Assembly (NCBI GenBank): GCA_041874725.1
Contig: CP097466.1
Coordinates: 3,658,001-3,722,000 of the forward strand
DNA: 64,000 nucleotides
Direction: 5' to 3'
From: Duganella sp. BuS-21
Lineage (GTDB): Bacteria; Pseudomonadota; Gammaproteobacteria; Burkholderiales; Burkholderiaceae_D
A program made the translations under genes and the position numbers. The notes under the pieces were generated by a model. That model was not told the origin of the DNA. It saw nothing but the letters and a program-made list of their open reading frames with translations, and searched no databases. Below are positions 43,448-50,969 of the stretch, in pieces (within the stretch, counting starts at the first letter, position 1; each line of letters starts with the position of its first letter).

Positions 43448-45446
43448 GGCTTTCCAGCAAACGAGTGTGCGCATCTTCGGTACGAGTTACTTCATCGGCT
43501 TTGATGTAGTAGTCGCGCTTGTAGTTAAAGGTGTGGACGATGATCGCGGCGATCATGGCGGCGAAGCCCAGGACTGCCGGAATCCACATCTGCCAGACCA
43601 TGGCGAAGCCGAAGCCGAACGACAGGGCCGAGATCACGAAGCCGGCGCCGGTGTTTTTCGGCATGTGGATGTCCACGAAGCCTTTGAGCGGACGCTGGTA
43701 GTGATTGGCCTTCATGTCGGCCCAGCTGTCGCTCTCATGCACAACAGGGGTGAACGCGAAGTTGTAATCCGGTGGTGGCGACGAGGTCGCCCACTCCAGG
43801 GTACGACCTTCCCATGGGTCGCCAGTGACGTCGCGCAGTTTGGCGCGGTCGCGGAAGCTGACATACAGCTGCAGCAGGAAGGCGCCGATGCCGCCGGCAA
43901 TGATCAGCGCGCCGAAGGCAGCCACGATGAAGTAGATCTGCAGCGACGGATCGTCGAAGTGGTTCATGCGGCGGGTAACGCCCATGAAGCCCATGATGTA
44001 CAGCGGTGTGAAGGCAACCCAGAAGCCGACCAGCCAGCACCAGAAGCAAACCTTGCCCCAGAATTCGTTGAGCGTGTAGCCGAAGGCTTTCGGGAACCAG
44101 TAGTTAATACCGGCGAACAGACCGAACACCACGCCGCCGATAATCACGTTGTGGAAGTGGGCGATCAGGAACAGCGAGTTGTGCAGCACGAAGTCGGCTG
44201 GTGGAACGGCCAGCATCACGCCGGTCATGCCGCCGATGACGAAGGTCAGCATGAAGCCCACGGTCCACAGCATCGGCACGGTGAAGCGGATGCGGCCCTT
44301 GTACATGGTGAACAGCCAGTTGAAGATCTTCGCGCCGGTCGGGATCGAGATAATCATGGTGGTGATGCCGAAGAACGAGTTCACACTCGCGCCCGAGCCC
44401 ATGGTGAAGAAGTGGTGCAGCCATACCAGGTAGGACAGCACGGTGATCACCACGGTCGCATACACCATCGAGGTGTAGCCGAACAGACGCTTGGCCGAGA
44501 AGGTCGACACGATCTCCGAGAACACACCGAACACCGGCAGGATCAGGATGTACACCTCAGGGTGGCCCCAGATCCAGATCAGGTTGACGTACAACATCGG
44601 GTTGCCGCCCAGTTCAGCGGTGAAGAAGTTGAAGCCGGCGATGCGGTCCAGCGACAGCAGCGCCAGGGTGATGGTCAGGATCGGGAAGGTGGCAACGATC
44701 AGCGCGTTGGTGCACAGCGCGGTCCAGGTGAACACCGGCATCTTCATCATCGACATGCCAGGCGCGCGCATTTTAACGATGGTGGCGATCAGGTTGACCC
44801 CGGATAGCGTGGTGCCTACCCCGGCAATCTGCAATGACCAGATGTAGTAGTCGACCCCCACGTCCGGCGAGGCGCCGATGCCCGACAGCGGCGGGAACGC
44901 CAGCCAGCCGGTCTTGGCGAATTCGCCGACGAACAGCGACACCATGGTCAGCATGGCGCCGAAGGTGGTCATCCAGAACGAGAAGTTGTTCAGGAACGGG
45001 AACGAGACGTCGCGTGCGCCGATCTGCAGCGGCACCACGTAGTTCATCAGGCCGGTAACCAGCGGCATGGCGACGAAGAAAATCATGATCGTGCCGTGGG
45101 CGGTGAACACCTGGTCGTAGTGGTGCGGCGGCAGGAAGCCCGGATTGTCGCCGAAGGCCATGGCCTGCTGGGCGCGCATCATCAGTGCGTCGGCAAAGCC
45201 GCGCAACAGCATGATGATGCCCAGGATCATGTACATGATGCCGATTTTCTTGTGGTCGATGGAGGTGATCCAGTCGCGCCACAGCGGGCCCCACAGGCGG
45301 AATTTGAACATGGCGGCCAGCAGCGCGAGGCCGCCGATCGCCACCATGGCGAAGGTGCCGATCAGGATGGGCTCGTGGTATGGAATGGAATCCAGCGACA
45401 GCCGCCCAAAGATCAGGTTGGTCAAGTTGAGATCAGACATGGTCAT
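43440..45446 (-). CDS. cyoB: Cytochrome o ubiquinol oxidase subunit I
   Basis: The catalytic haem-copper subunit, 668 residues, which reduces O2 with ubiquinol and pumps protons. Haem and CuB ligands are visible: [35 protein letters not shown] (His-Tyr crosslink region), [15 protein letters not shown] and [16 protein letters not shown]. The 15-helix layout with the E. coli-like C-terminal extension is complete. The start is at ATG 45446, overlapping the cyoA stop (ATGA), or ATG 45440. Confidence 0.97.
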   Translation of the reverse strand: MTMSDLNLTNLIFGRLSLDSIPYHEPILIGTFAMVAIGGLALLAAMFKFRLWGPLWRDWITSIDHKKIGIMYMILGIIMLLRGFADALMMRAQQAMAFGDNPGFLPPHHYDQVFTAHGTIMIFFVAMPLVTGLMNYVVPLQIGARDVSFPFLNNFSFWMTTFGAMLTMVSLFVGEFAKTGWLAFPPLSGIGASPDVGVDYYIWSLQIAGVGTTLSGVNLIATIVKMRAPGMSMMKMPVFTWTALCTNALIVATFPILTITLALLSLDRIAGFNFFTAELGGNPMLYVNLIWIWGHPEVYILILPVFGVFSEIVSTFSAKRLFGYTSMVYATVVITVLSYLVWLHHFFTMGSGASVNSFFGITTMIISIPTGAKIFNWLFTMYKGRIRFTVPMLWTVGFMLTFVIGGMTGVMLAVPPADFVLHNSLFLIAHFHNVIIGGVVFGLFAGINYWFPKAFGYTLNEFWGKVCFWCWLVGFWVAFTPLYIMGFMGVTRRMNHFDDPSLQIYFIVAAFGALIIAGGIGAFLLQLYVSFRDRAKLRDVTGDPWEGRTLEWATSSPPPDYNFAFTPVVHESDSWADMKANHYQRPLKGFVDIHMPKNTGAGFVISALSFGFGFAMVWQMWIPAVLGFAAMIAAIIVHTFNYKRDYYIKADEVTRTEDAHTRLLESHV

Positions 45447-46441
45447 TCTTTACGGATAGGTTGAGCAGTGGCGGCGACCGTGGTCGGCTCGCACACGTCT
45501 TCTGGCAGTTTCTTGGCCGCTGCAGCCGCTTTGATGCGGGTGGCGTCCTGATGCATCATGGTGTTCATGCAGACGGCGTCTTCCGCCACGCAACGGTTCA
45601 GCACGCGATCGTACAAGCCCTTGTCCACGCTACCGAAGTGCATGATCGGATGCTTGATGGTCGGCTTGTCCAGCGCCAGGAACTCGGCGCGGGTCAGCGC
45701 CGTGGTGTTGGCCTTGGTCTTGGCGACCCAGGCGTCGAAGTCAGCCTGTTTCACGCCGTGGTATTTGAAGCGCATGTCCGAGAAGCCGGCGCCGCTGTAG
45801 TTGGCCGAGAAGCCGTCGTACACGCCCACTTTGTTCATCACCGCGTTCAGTTGCGTCTCCATGCTCGGCATGGTGTAGACCATGCCGGCCAACGCAGGAA
45901 TGTAGAACGCATTCATGACGGTGCTCGACGTCATGTGGAAACGTACCGGCACGTCGATCGGGGTCACCAGTTCGTTCACGGTGGCGATGCCCTGCTCCGG
46001 ATAAATGAACATCCACTTCCAGTCCATCGACACCACCTGGATTTCCAGCGGCTTGACGCCGGCGGCGATCGGACGGTTTTCGTCGATGCGGCTCAGCGGA
46101 CGGTACGGGTCCAGCAAGTGGGTATAAATCCAGGTAATCAGGCCCAAAACGATGATGATCAGCAGCGGAGCGCCCCAGATCAGCAGTTCGAGCTTGGTGG
46201 AATGGTCCCAATCCGGCTTGTATTCGGCGGCGGTATTTGACTTCCTATAGCGCCAAGCGAACAGACAGATGAGGAACATGACGGGTACGATGATCAACAA
46301 CATCAGCAATGTTGACACAACCACAAGGTGTGCCTGCTGCGCTGCGATATCTCCGGAAGGATTGAGCACGACCGTATCGCAGCCAGCGAGCCACATTAAC
46401 GGTGCGAGGAGCAATCCACGACGAACGATAGGAGGAATCAT
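45443..46441 (-). CDS. cyoA: Cytochrome o ubiquinol oxidase subunit II
   Basis: The lipoprotein subunit II, 332 residues. Lipobox LMWLAGC (Cys about 20), two membrane helices (about 40-65 and 90-112), and the cupredoxin domain [20 protein letters not shown] with [20 protein letters not shown]. The CuA ligands are absent, as in quinol oxidases. ATG 46441 is the best start because of the signal peptide and GGAGGA-like leader. First gene of cyoABCD-SURF1-regB-regA. Confidence 0.94.
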   Translation of the reverse strand: MIPPIVRRGLLLAPLMWLAGCDTVVLNPSGDIAAQQAHLVVVSTLLMLLIIVPVMFLICLFAWRYRKSNTAAEYKPDWDHSTKLELLIWGAPLLIIIVLGLITWIYTHLLDPYRPLSRIDENRPIAAGVKPLEIQVVSMDWKWMFIYPEQGIATVNELVTPIDVPVRFHMTSSTVMNAFYIPALAGMVYTMPSMETQLNAVMNKVGVYDGFSANYSGAGFSDMRFKYHGVKQADFDAWVAKTKANTTALTRAEFLALDKPTIKHPIMHFGSVDKGLYDRVLNRCVAEDAVCMNTMMHQDATRIKAAAAAKKLPEDVCEPTTVAATAQPIRKE

Positions 46442-46572
46442 GCGAGTAATGTACGTTACAGAATATTGGGAACATGCTACTGTACTCACTAAGGACTGTT
46501 CTTGCCATTGGACACTTTGTCCTACCCGCCGGAACAGCCCTTGTGATAACAACTAACACGAGACAAGAGACT

Positions 46573-47925
46573 ATGGCTAACACGACTTCTATCAGTGACG
46601 TCCAAGCTGGCGTCCAAGGACATCCGCAAACAAGTCCCGGCGCGCGCAACATCAATGCCAGGGATGGACATATCTCTCCCGGGGAAATAGCGATTGGCGT
46701 CGTCATCGGGCGCGCCTCCGAGTATTTCGACTTCTTTGTCTACGCCATCGCTTCGGCGCTGGTCTTCCCGTCGGTGTTCTTCCCCTACGAGAGCCGGCTT
46801 GACGGAACACTATACGCTTTTGCGATTTTCGCGCTCGCCTTTATTGCCCGTCCGATAGGAACTGTGGCATTTATGGCAGTACAACACCGGTTCACGCGGG
46901 AAGCCAAGCTGACCCTGGCGCTGATGGTGATGGGCGTTTCCACCGCCGGCATCGCCTTCCTGCCGGACTACGCCAGCCTGGGCACGTGGTCGATTGTAAT
47001 CCTGTCCATCTTGCGCATCGGCCAAGGCATTGCCCAGGGCGGCTCGTGGGACGGCCTGCCGTCGCTGCTGGCGCTGAATGCGCCGGAGCACAAGCGCGGC
47101 TGGTACGCCATGCTGGGCCAGTTGGGTGCGCCGATCGGCTTCATCATCGCCGCCGGGCTGTTCGCCTACATGCTGACCAACCTGAGCTCGCTGGACTTCC
47201 TGGACTGGGGCTGGCGCTATCCGTTCTACGTGGCTTTCGCCATCAACGTGGTGGCGCTGTTCGCCCGCCTGCGCCTGGTGACCACGCATGAATACTCGCA
47301 CCTGCTGGACGAGCACCAGCTGGACCCGGTGCCGGTCGGCGAGCTGATGCGTTCGCAGTCGCGCAACGTCATCATCGGCGCGTTGGCCGCGCTGGCCAGC
47401 TACGCGCTGTTCCACCTGGTGACGGTATTCCCGCTGTCGTGGATCACCCTCACCTCGCAGCGCTCGCTGGCGGGCTTCCTGCAGGTGCAGATGGTGGGCG
47501 TGACGCTGATGGCGATCGGCATCATCATCTCCGGCTACGTGGCTGACCGGGTCGGCCGCCGCCGCACGCTGGGCACCCTGGCCACGCTGATCGGTATCTT
47601 CAGCCTGTTCGTGCCGTTCCTGATCGACGGCGGCGAGGCTGGGCAGGACGCCTTCATCCTGATCGGCTTCTCGCTGCTGGGGCTGTCGTACGGCCAGGCT
47701 GCCGGTGCGGTGACTTCCAACTTCCCGCAGCAGTATCGCTACACGGGTGCGGCGCTGACTTCGGATCTGGCCTGGCTGGTCGGCGCAGGTTTCGCACCGC
47801 TGGTGGCCTTGGGCGTGTCGTCACACTTCGGCCTGGCGTATGCGGGGCTGTACTTGCTGTCGGGCGCAGTCAGCTCGCTGGCCGCGCTGAGCATCAACCG
47901 TGCCTGGAGCATCCGCGACAATTAG
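46573..47925 (+). CDS. MFS transporter (MHS-like)
   Basis: A 12-helix major facilitator of 450 residues. Conserved spots: IGVVIGRASEYFDFFVYAIA, LRIGQGIAQGGSWDGLPSLL, APEHKRGWYAMLGQLGAPIG and GYVADRVGRRRTLGTLATLI. Divergent from cyoA with a 131-base gap. The gene is a usual neighbour of cyo in Massilia-like genomes. Substrate unknown. It ends with the strong terminator at 47947-47980. Confidence 0.88.
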   Translation: MANTTSISDVQAGVQGHPQTSPGARNINARDGHISPGEIAIGVVIGRASEYFDFFVYAIASALVFPSVFFPYESRLDGTLYAFAIFALAFIARPIGTVAFMAVQHRFTREAKLTLALMVMGVSTAGIAFLPDYASLGTWSIVILSILRIGQGIAQGGSWDGLPSLLALNAPEHKRGWYAMLGQLGAPIGFIIAAGLFAYMLTNLSSLDFLDWGWRYPFYVAFAINVVALFARLRLVTTHEYSHLLDEHQLDPVPVGELMRSQSRNVIIGALAALASYALFHLVTVFPLSWITLTSQRSLAGFLQVQMVGVTLMAIGIIISGYVADRVGRRRTLGTLATLIGIFSLFVPFLIDGGEAGQDAFILIGFSLLGLSYGQAAGAVTSNFPQQYRYTGAALTSDLAWLVGAGFAPLVALGVSSHFGLAYAGLYLLSGAVSSLAALSINRAWSIRDN

Positions 47926-47946
47926 TATCATTGGCGCAACACCCCA

Positions 47947-47980
47947 CGACAACGGCCGCTTTTGCGGCCGTTGTCGTTTT
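47947..47980 (+). terminator. Rho-independent terminator
   Basis: A perfect 13-bp stem (CGACAACGGCCGC and its complement) with a 4-base loop followed by TTTT, 21 bases after the MFS stop at 47925. It is the strongest terminator in the window and would also work poorly on the minus strand. Confidence 0.93.
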
Positions 47981-48036
47981 AAGCTCTTATCAACGTTGCT
48001 GCGAAGCAGCAATCGGTCATCATGCGCACACATAAG

Positions 48037-48058
48037 CACACCGCTGCGGCCAGGGTCA
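48037..48058. repeat. Dispersed repeat, copy D (fragment)
   Basis: Twenty-two bases (CACACCGCTGCGGCCAGGGT, then CA) are identical to the start of copy C at 49531-49590, but the rest of the palindrome is missing. It lies in the leader of ppk2. Confidence 0.75.
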
Positions 48059-48114
48059 TGACAGCGTCACAATCGCCCGCTAAGCTGCCCTCATTCCACA
48101 ATCAGGAGTATTGC

Positions 48115-49035
48115 GTGAACTTGAACGAGCACGAACTGTTGGACCGCGTCCAGCGCGAACTGACCGACAGCTATGATGAAGAGCTGGAAATGGAGCTTGA
48201 AGACCGGGAGATCGATCCACATACCCGCGAAGTCGTCGAGCGCGAACGCAGCGCCGAGGCCAAGGAGGAACGCCGCCTCTACTTCCGCGAACTGTTCCGC
48301 CTGCAGGCCGAATTGGTCAAGCTGCAGGACTGGGTGGTCCACACCGGCCACAAGGTCGTAATCCTGTTCGAAGGCCGCGACGCCGCCGGCAAGGGCGGCG
48401 TCATCAAGCGCATCGTCCAGCGGTTGAATCCGCGCGTGTGCCGCGTGGCCGCGCTGCCGGCGCCGAACAATCGCGAACGCACGCAGTGGTACTTCCAGCG
48501 CTACGTCTCCCACCTGCCCGCCGCCGGCGAGATCGTGCTGTTCGATCGCAGCTGGTATAACCGGGCCGGCGTCGAGCGCGTGATGGGCTTCTGCACCGAC
48601 GACCAGTACGAGGAGTTCTTCCAGACCGTGCCCGAGTTCGAACGCATGCTGGCGCGCTCCGGCATCCAGGTCATCAAATACTGGTTCTCGATTTCCGACG
48701 AAGAACAGAACGCGCGCTTCCTCGGCCGCATCCACGATCCACTCAAGCAGTGGAAGCTGAGTCCGATGGATCTGGAATCGCGCCGTCGCTGGGAGGAGTA
48801 CACCCGCGCCAAGGAAGTGATGCTGGAACGCACCCATATTCCCGAAGCGCCGTGGTGGGTGGTGCAAGGTGTGGATAAGAAGAAAGCACGCCTCAATTGC
48901 ATCCATCACTTGCTGGAGCAGATGCCGTATGAAGAGGTGACGCATCCCGCCATCGAACTGCCTGAACGCGAATACCACGACGATTACGTGCGTCGTCCGG
49001 TGCCGGCGGAAATCATCGTGCCCGAAGTGTACTGA
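48115..49035 (+). CDS. ppk2: Polyphosphate kinase 2
   Basis: A PPK2-family kinase that uses polyphosphate to phosphorylate nucleotides (or the reverse). 306 residues with Walker A EGRDAAGKGG (about 86-95), Walker B-type FDRSWYNRAGVERVMGFC (about 143-160) and the lid region KQWKLSPMDLESRRRWEEYT. I choose GTG 48115, placed six bases after AGGAG (48104-48108); the frame continues upstream through the repeat fragment but has no Shine-Dalgarno there. An acidic N-terminus precedes the kinase domain. Single gene after a terminator. Confidence 0.93.
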   Translation: MNLNEHELLDRVQRELTDSYDEELEMELEDREIDPHTREVVERERSAEAKEERRLYFRELFRLQAELVKLQDWVVHTGHKVVILFEGRDAAGKGGVIKRIVQRLNPRVCRVAALPAPNNRERTQWYFQRYVSHLPAAGEIVLFDRSWYNRAGVERVMGFCTDDQYEEFFQTVPEFERMLARSGIQVIKYWFSISDEEQNARFLGRIHDPLKQWKLSPMDLESRRRWEEYTRAKEVMLERTHIPEAPWWVVQGVDKKKARLNCIHHLLEQMPYEEVTHPAIELPEREYHDDYVRRPVPAEIIVPEVY

Positions 49036-49085
49036 GCGCAGGGCGTGTGCTAGAGTTGACAATCACTCACGTTTGGGAGTTTGTC

Positions 49086-49457
49086 ATGCTACTTGGCGCA
49101 TTTTCCGTCAGCCTGACGGTCAAGGATCTGGCCGCCTCGCGCGCGTTTTACGAGACGCTGGGCTTCACCCAGTTCGGTGGCCATGCCGAACAGAACTGGC
49201 TGATCATGAAAAATGGCAGCCATGTGATCGGCCTGTTCCAGGGCATGTTCCCGAAGAATATGCTGACCTTCAATCCCGGCTGGGACCAGAACGCCCAGCC
49301 GCTCGACGGCTTTACCGACGTGCGCGAAATCCAGCGTCAGCTTAAGGCGCAAGGCCTGGCGCTGGAGATGGAAGCGGACGACAGCACCACCGGCCCGTCC
49401 AGCTTCATCGTGGTCGACCCGGATGGCAATCCGGTACTGTTCGACCAACACGTGTGA
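49086..49457 (+). CDS. VOC family (glyoxalase-like) protein
   Basis: A 123-residue vicinal oxygen chelate protein: FSVSLTVKDLAASRAFYETL, then LGFTQFGGHAEQNWLIMKNG and SSFIVVDPDGNPVLFDQHV. Such proteins bind a metal and act as glyoxalases, dioxygenases or resistance proteins; the exact role is open. A GGGAG leader precedes ATG 49086. It lies 50 bases after ppk2 and may be read with it. Confidence 0.88.
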   Translation: MLLGAFSVSLTVKDLAASRAFYETLGFTQFGGHAEQNWLIMKNGSHVIGLFQGMFPKNMLTFNPGWDQNAQPLDGFTDVREIQRQLKAQGLALEMEADDSTTGPSSFIVVDPDGNPVLFDQHV

Positions 49458-49530
49458 GACTGCGTAGGTTTTGGCAGGATGGGTTTGACCTTGCGTGTTG
49501 CTCTGAAAGCGCGCGGCACCGACCCAACCC

Positions 49531-49590
49531 ACACACCGCTGCGGCCAGGGTCAGACCCCTCGGGGTCCGACCCTTTCGTTCGTGGTGCTG
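49531..49590. repeat. Dispersed palindromic repeat, copy C
   Basis: ACACACCGCTGCGGCCAGGG starts the copy and GGGGTCCGACCCTTTCGTT marks the other arm; the hairpin arms are AGGGTCAGACCCC and GGGGTCCGACCCT with one mismatch. It lies between the convergent stops of the VOC gene (49457) and the protease gene (49674), as copy B does for its two genes. Confidence 0.83.
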
Positions 49591-49626
49591 TTGAGCACAC
49601 CGAGAGTCACAAGGCCTGAAGTTGTA

Positions 49627-49655
49627 AAAGCCCGACCGCTCACGCGGCCGGGCTC
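49627..49655 (-). terminator. Terminator of the PEP-CTERM protease gene
   Basis: On the minus strand AGCCCGGCCGC pairs with GCGGTCGGGCT (one mismatch, short loop) and TTTTAC follows, starting about 19 bases after the protease stop at 49674. Confidence 0.75.
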
Positions 49656-49673
49656 TTAACAGCACTACCTGGA

Positions 49674-50780
49674 TTACTTGCCGGACTGTTGCTGACGGCG
49701 ACGGCGCGCCATGGCGCCCACCAGGGCCAGGCCCGACAACATCATGCCGTAGGTTGCCGGTTCAGGTACTGCGGTCACCGAGTTGATCCACGCGATGTGC
49801 GAGAAGGTCGCAGTGGAGCCGGACATATCGCCGATGCTCGACGAATTGGTCGAGGCCAGATCGCAACCCGTCAGCCCGTAGATCGCGCAAGCGCCGCCCT
49901 GCCAGCCCCAGCTATGCACACCCGACAAGATCCATTCCGTGCCATTCCAGACGAAATCGCCGCCACCCGAATCGCCGCCGGCGATCAGGGCTTCATTCGC
50001 GCCAAGGCCCAGGCCGCTGGACCAGTTGTTGCCCGTCGCGCCAGCGATCCGGCCCAGCGTGTTGTGCTGCGCGGTGCCATCGTCGAAGTCGCTCATATAG
50101 GTGACGCCAGGCGCGTACCACTCGTCCTCATAACCCCAGCCCGGGACGTACTGGTCGGTGATTTTGTTAAAGGTCGCGCTGTCGATGTCGAAGGTGTTGT
50201 AGCCGTAATGGCCCCAGGCGCCGTCGTTCCAGTTGGTGCCGCCGCCGGTGGTGCCGTTGCTGGTGGTGCCGTAGCCGGCCATCAGGAAGGTCTTACCCAC
50301 ATCGTTGGTGGTGCTCAGCTTGTAGCCCTGAATGCTGGTGACAGCCGTGTTCAGCTTGAGGATGGCGATGTCGGCGCCGGTATCCAGCGTGCCGTCCCAG
50401 TTCGGATTGACATACGCGCTACCCACGGCCACGGTGCGGCTAACGGTAGCGGTGCCGTTGGCCCAGCCGAAGTCGACTTTCATCGAGGTGAAGTCGTCAG
50501 CACAATGCGCTGCGGTCAACACATACTGGCCGCCGGCCAGCAGGGAACCGGAACAAGCCCAGTTGCCGCCGGAATTCGAAAACGACAGACGCGCAACACC
50601 GTCCAGTGCACCGGCCACGCCGTTGAACGTCTGGCCTGGGGTGAAACGCCAGTTCGATGGCGCACTGGTATTTCCGGTGAGCGGAGTCAGTCCGTCGCCG
50701 GCGCCTGCGTGAGCGGCGGTGGCCGCGAATAAACTGGCTGCCACGGCGGCCAGTTTGAGAATCTTCGACTGAATGGTCAT
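49674..50780 (-). CDS. Secreted trypsin-like serine protease with PEP-CTERM tail
   Basis: A chymotrypsin-fold (S1) protease, 368 residues. Signal peptide about 1-25 (ATAAHA-GAG); catalytic His in VLTAAHCADD (about 88-97), Asp in TGADIAILKL (about 137-146), Ser in GGDSGGGDF; CSGSLL before the His with its Cys partner. The tail VPEPATYGMMLSGLALVGA followed by MARRRRQQQSGK is an exosortase signal. It should be surface-bound or released after sorting. Its own operator region upstream has a 20-bp-spaced direct repeat. It ends with a terminator at 49627-49655. Confidence 0.93.
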   Translation of the reverse strand: MTIQSKILKLAAVAASLFAATAAHAGAGDGLTPLTGNTSAPSNWRFTPGQTFNGVAGALDGVARLSFSNSGGNWACSGSLLAGGQYVLTAAHCADDFTSMKVDFGWANGTATVSRTVAVGSAYVNPNWDGTLDTGADIAILKLNTAVTSIQGYKLSTTNDVGKTFLMAGYGTTSNGTTGGGTNWNDGAWGHYGYNTFDIDSATFNKITDQYVPGWGYEDEWYAPGVTYMSDFDDGTAQHNTLGRIAGATGNNWSSGLGLGANEALIAGGDSGGGDFVWNGTEWILSGVHSWGWQGGACAIYGLTGCDLASTNSSSIGDMSGSTATFSHIAWINSVTAVPEPATYGMMLSGLALVGAMARRRRQQQSGK

Positions 50781-50833
50781 GAAAACTACCCCTGATAGTT
50801 GATTATTGTAAGTTCTAGCCCTGAACGACCCCC

Positions 50834-50848
50834 AGCTCTTGTAGAGCT
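50834..50848. promoter_or_regulatory. Inverted repeat in the protease leader
   Basis: AGCTCT-TGT-AGAGCT forms a perfect 6-bp inverted repeat about 54-68 bases upstream of the protease ATG. A small operator or an mRNA hairpin; no T-run. Confidence 0.4.
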
Positions 50849-50854
50849 AGGAAT

Positions 50855-50884
50855 TATCAATATAGCATTGCTACTATCAATATA
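50855..50884. promoter_or_regulatory. Direct repeat pair TATCAATATA with 20-bp period
   Basis: TATCAATATA occurs at 50855-50864 and again at 50875-50884, exactly two helical turns apart, with the palindrome AGCATTGCT between. It lies in the AT-rich 189-base gap between the protease and GH92 genes, about 75-104 bases upstream of the protease start, where activator sites are expected. No sigma-70 or sigma-54 promoter is convincing by eye. Confidence 0.45.
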
Positions 50885-50969
50885 TTTCATGTTGTTCTGA
50901 AATTTATTTTTTCGCAAAGCTATTGCATTTATATATATTTTTACGCTAGGGGCAAAACTGACATTCAAC

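Noticed and set aside
43446..44807. A 453-codon frame antisense to cyoB
   Set aside because: Codon-phase shadow of a highly conserved gene; composition biased to His, Asp and Gln.
46442..46572. RegA-binding sites upstream of cyoA
   Set aside because: RegA sites are too degenerate to call by eye; nothing stands out.
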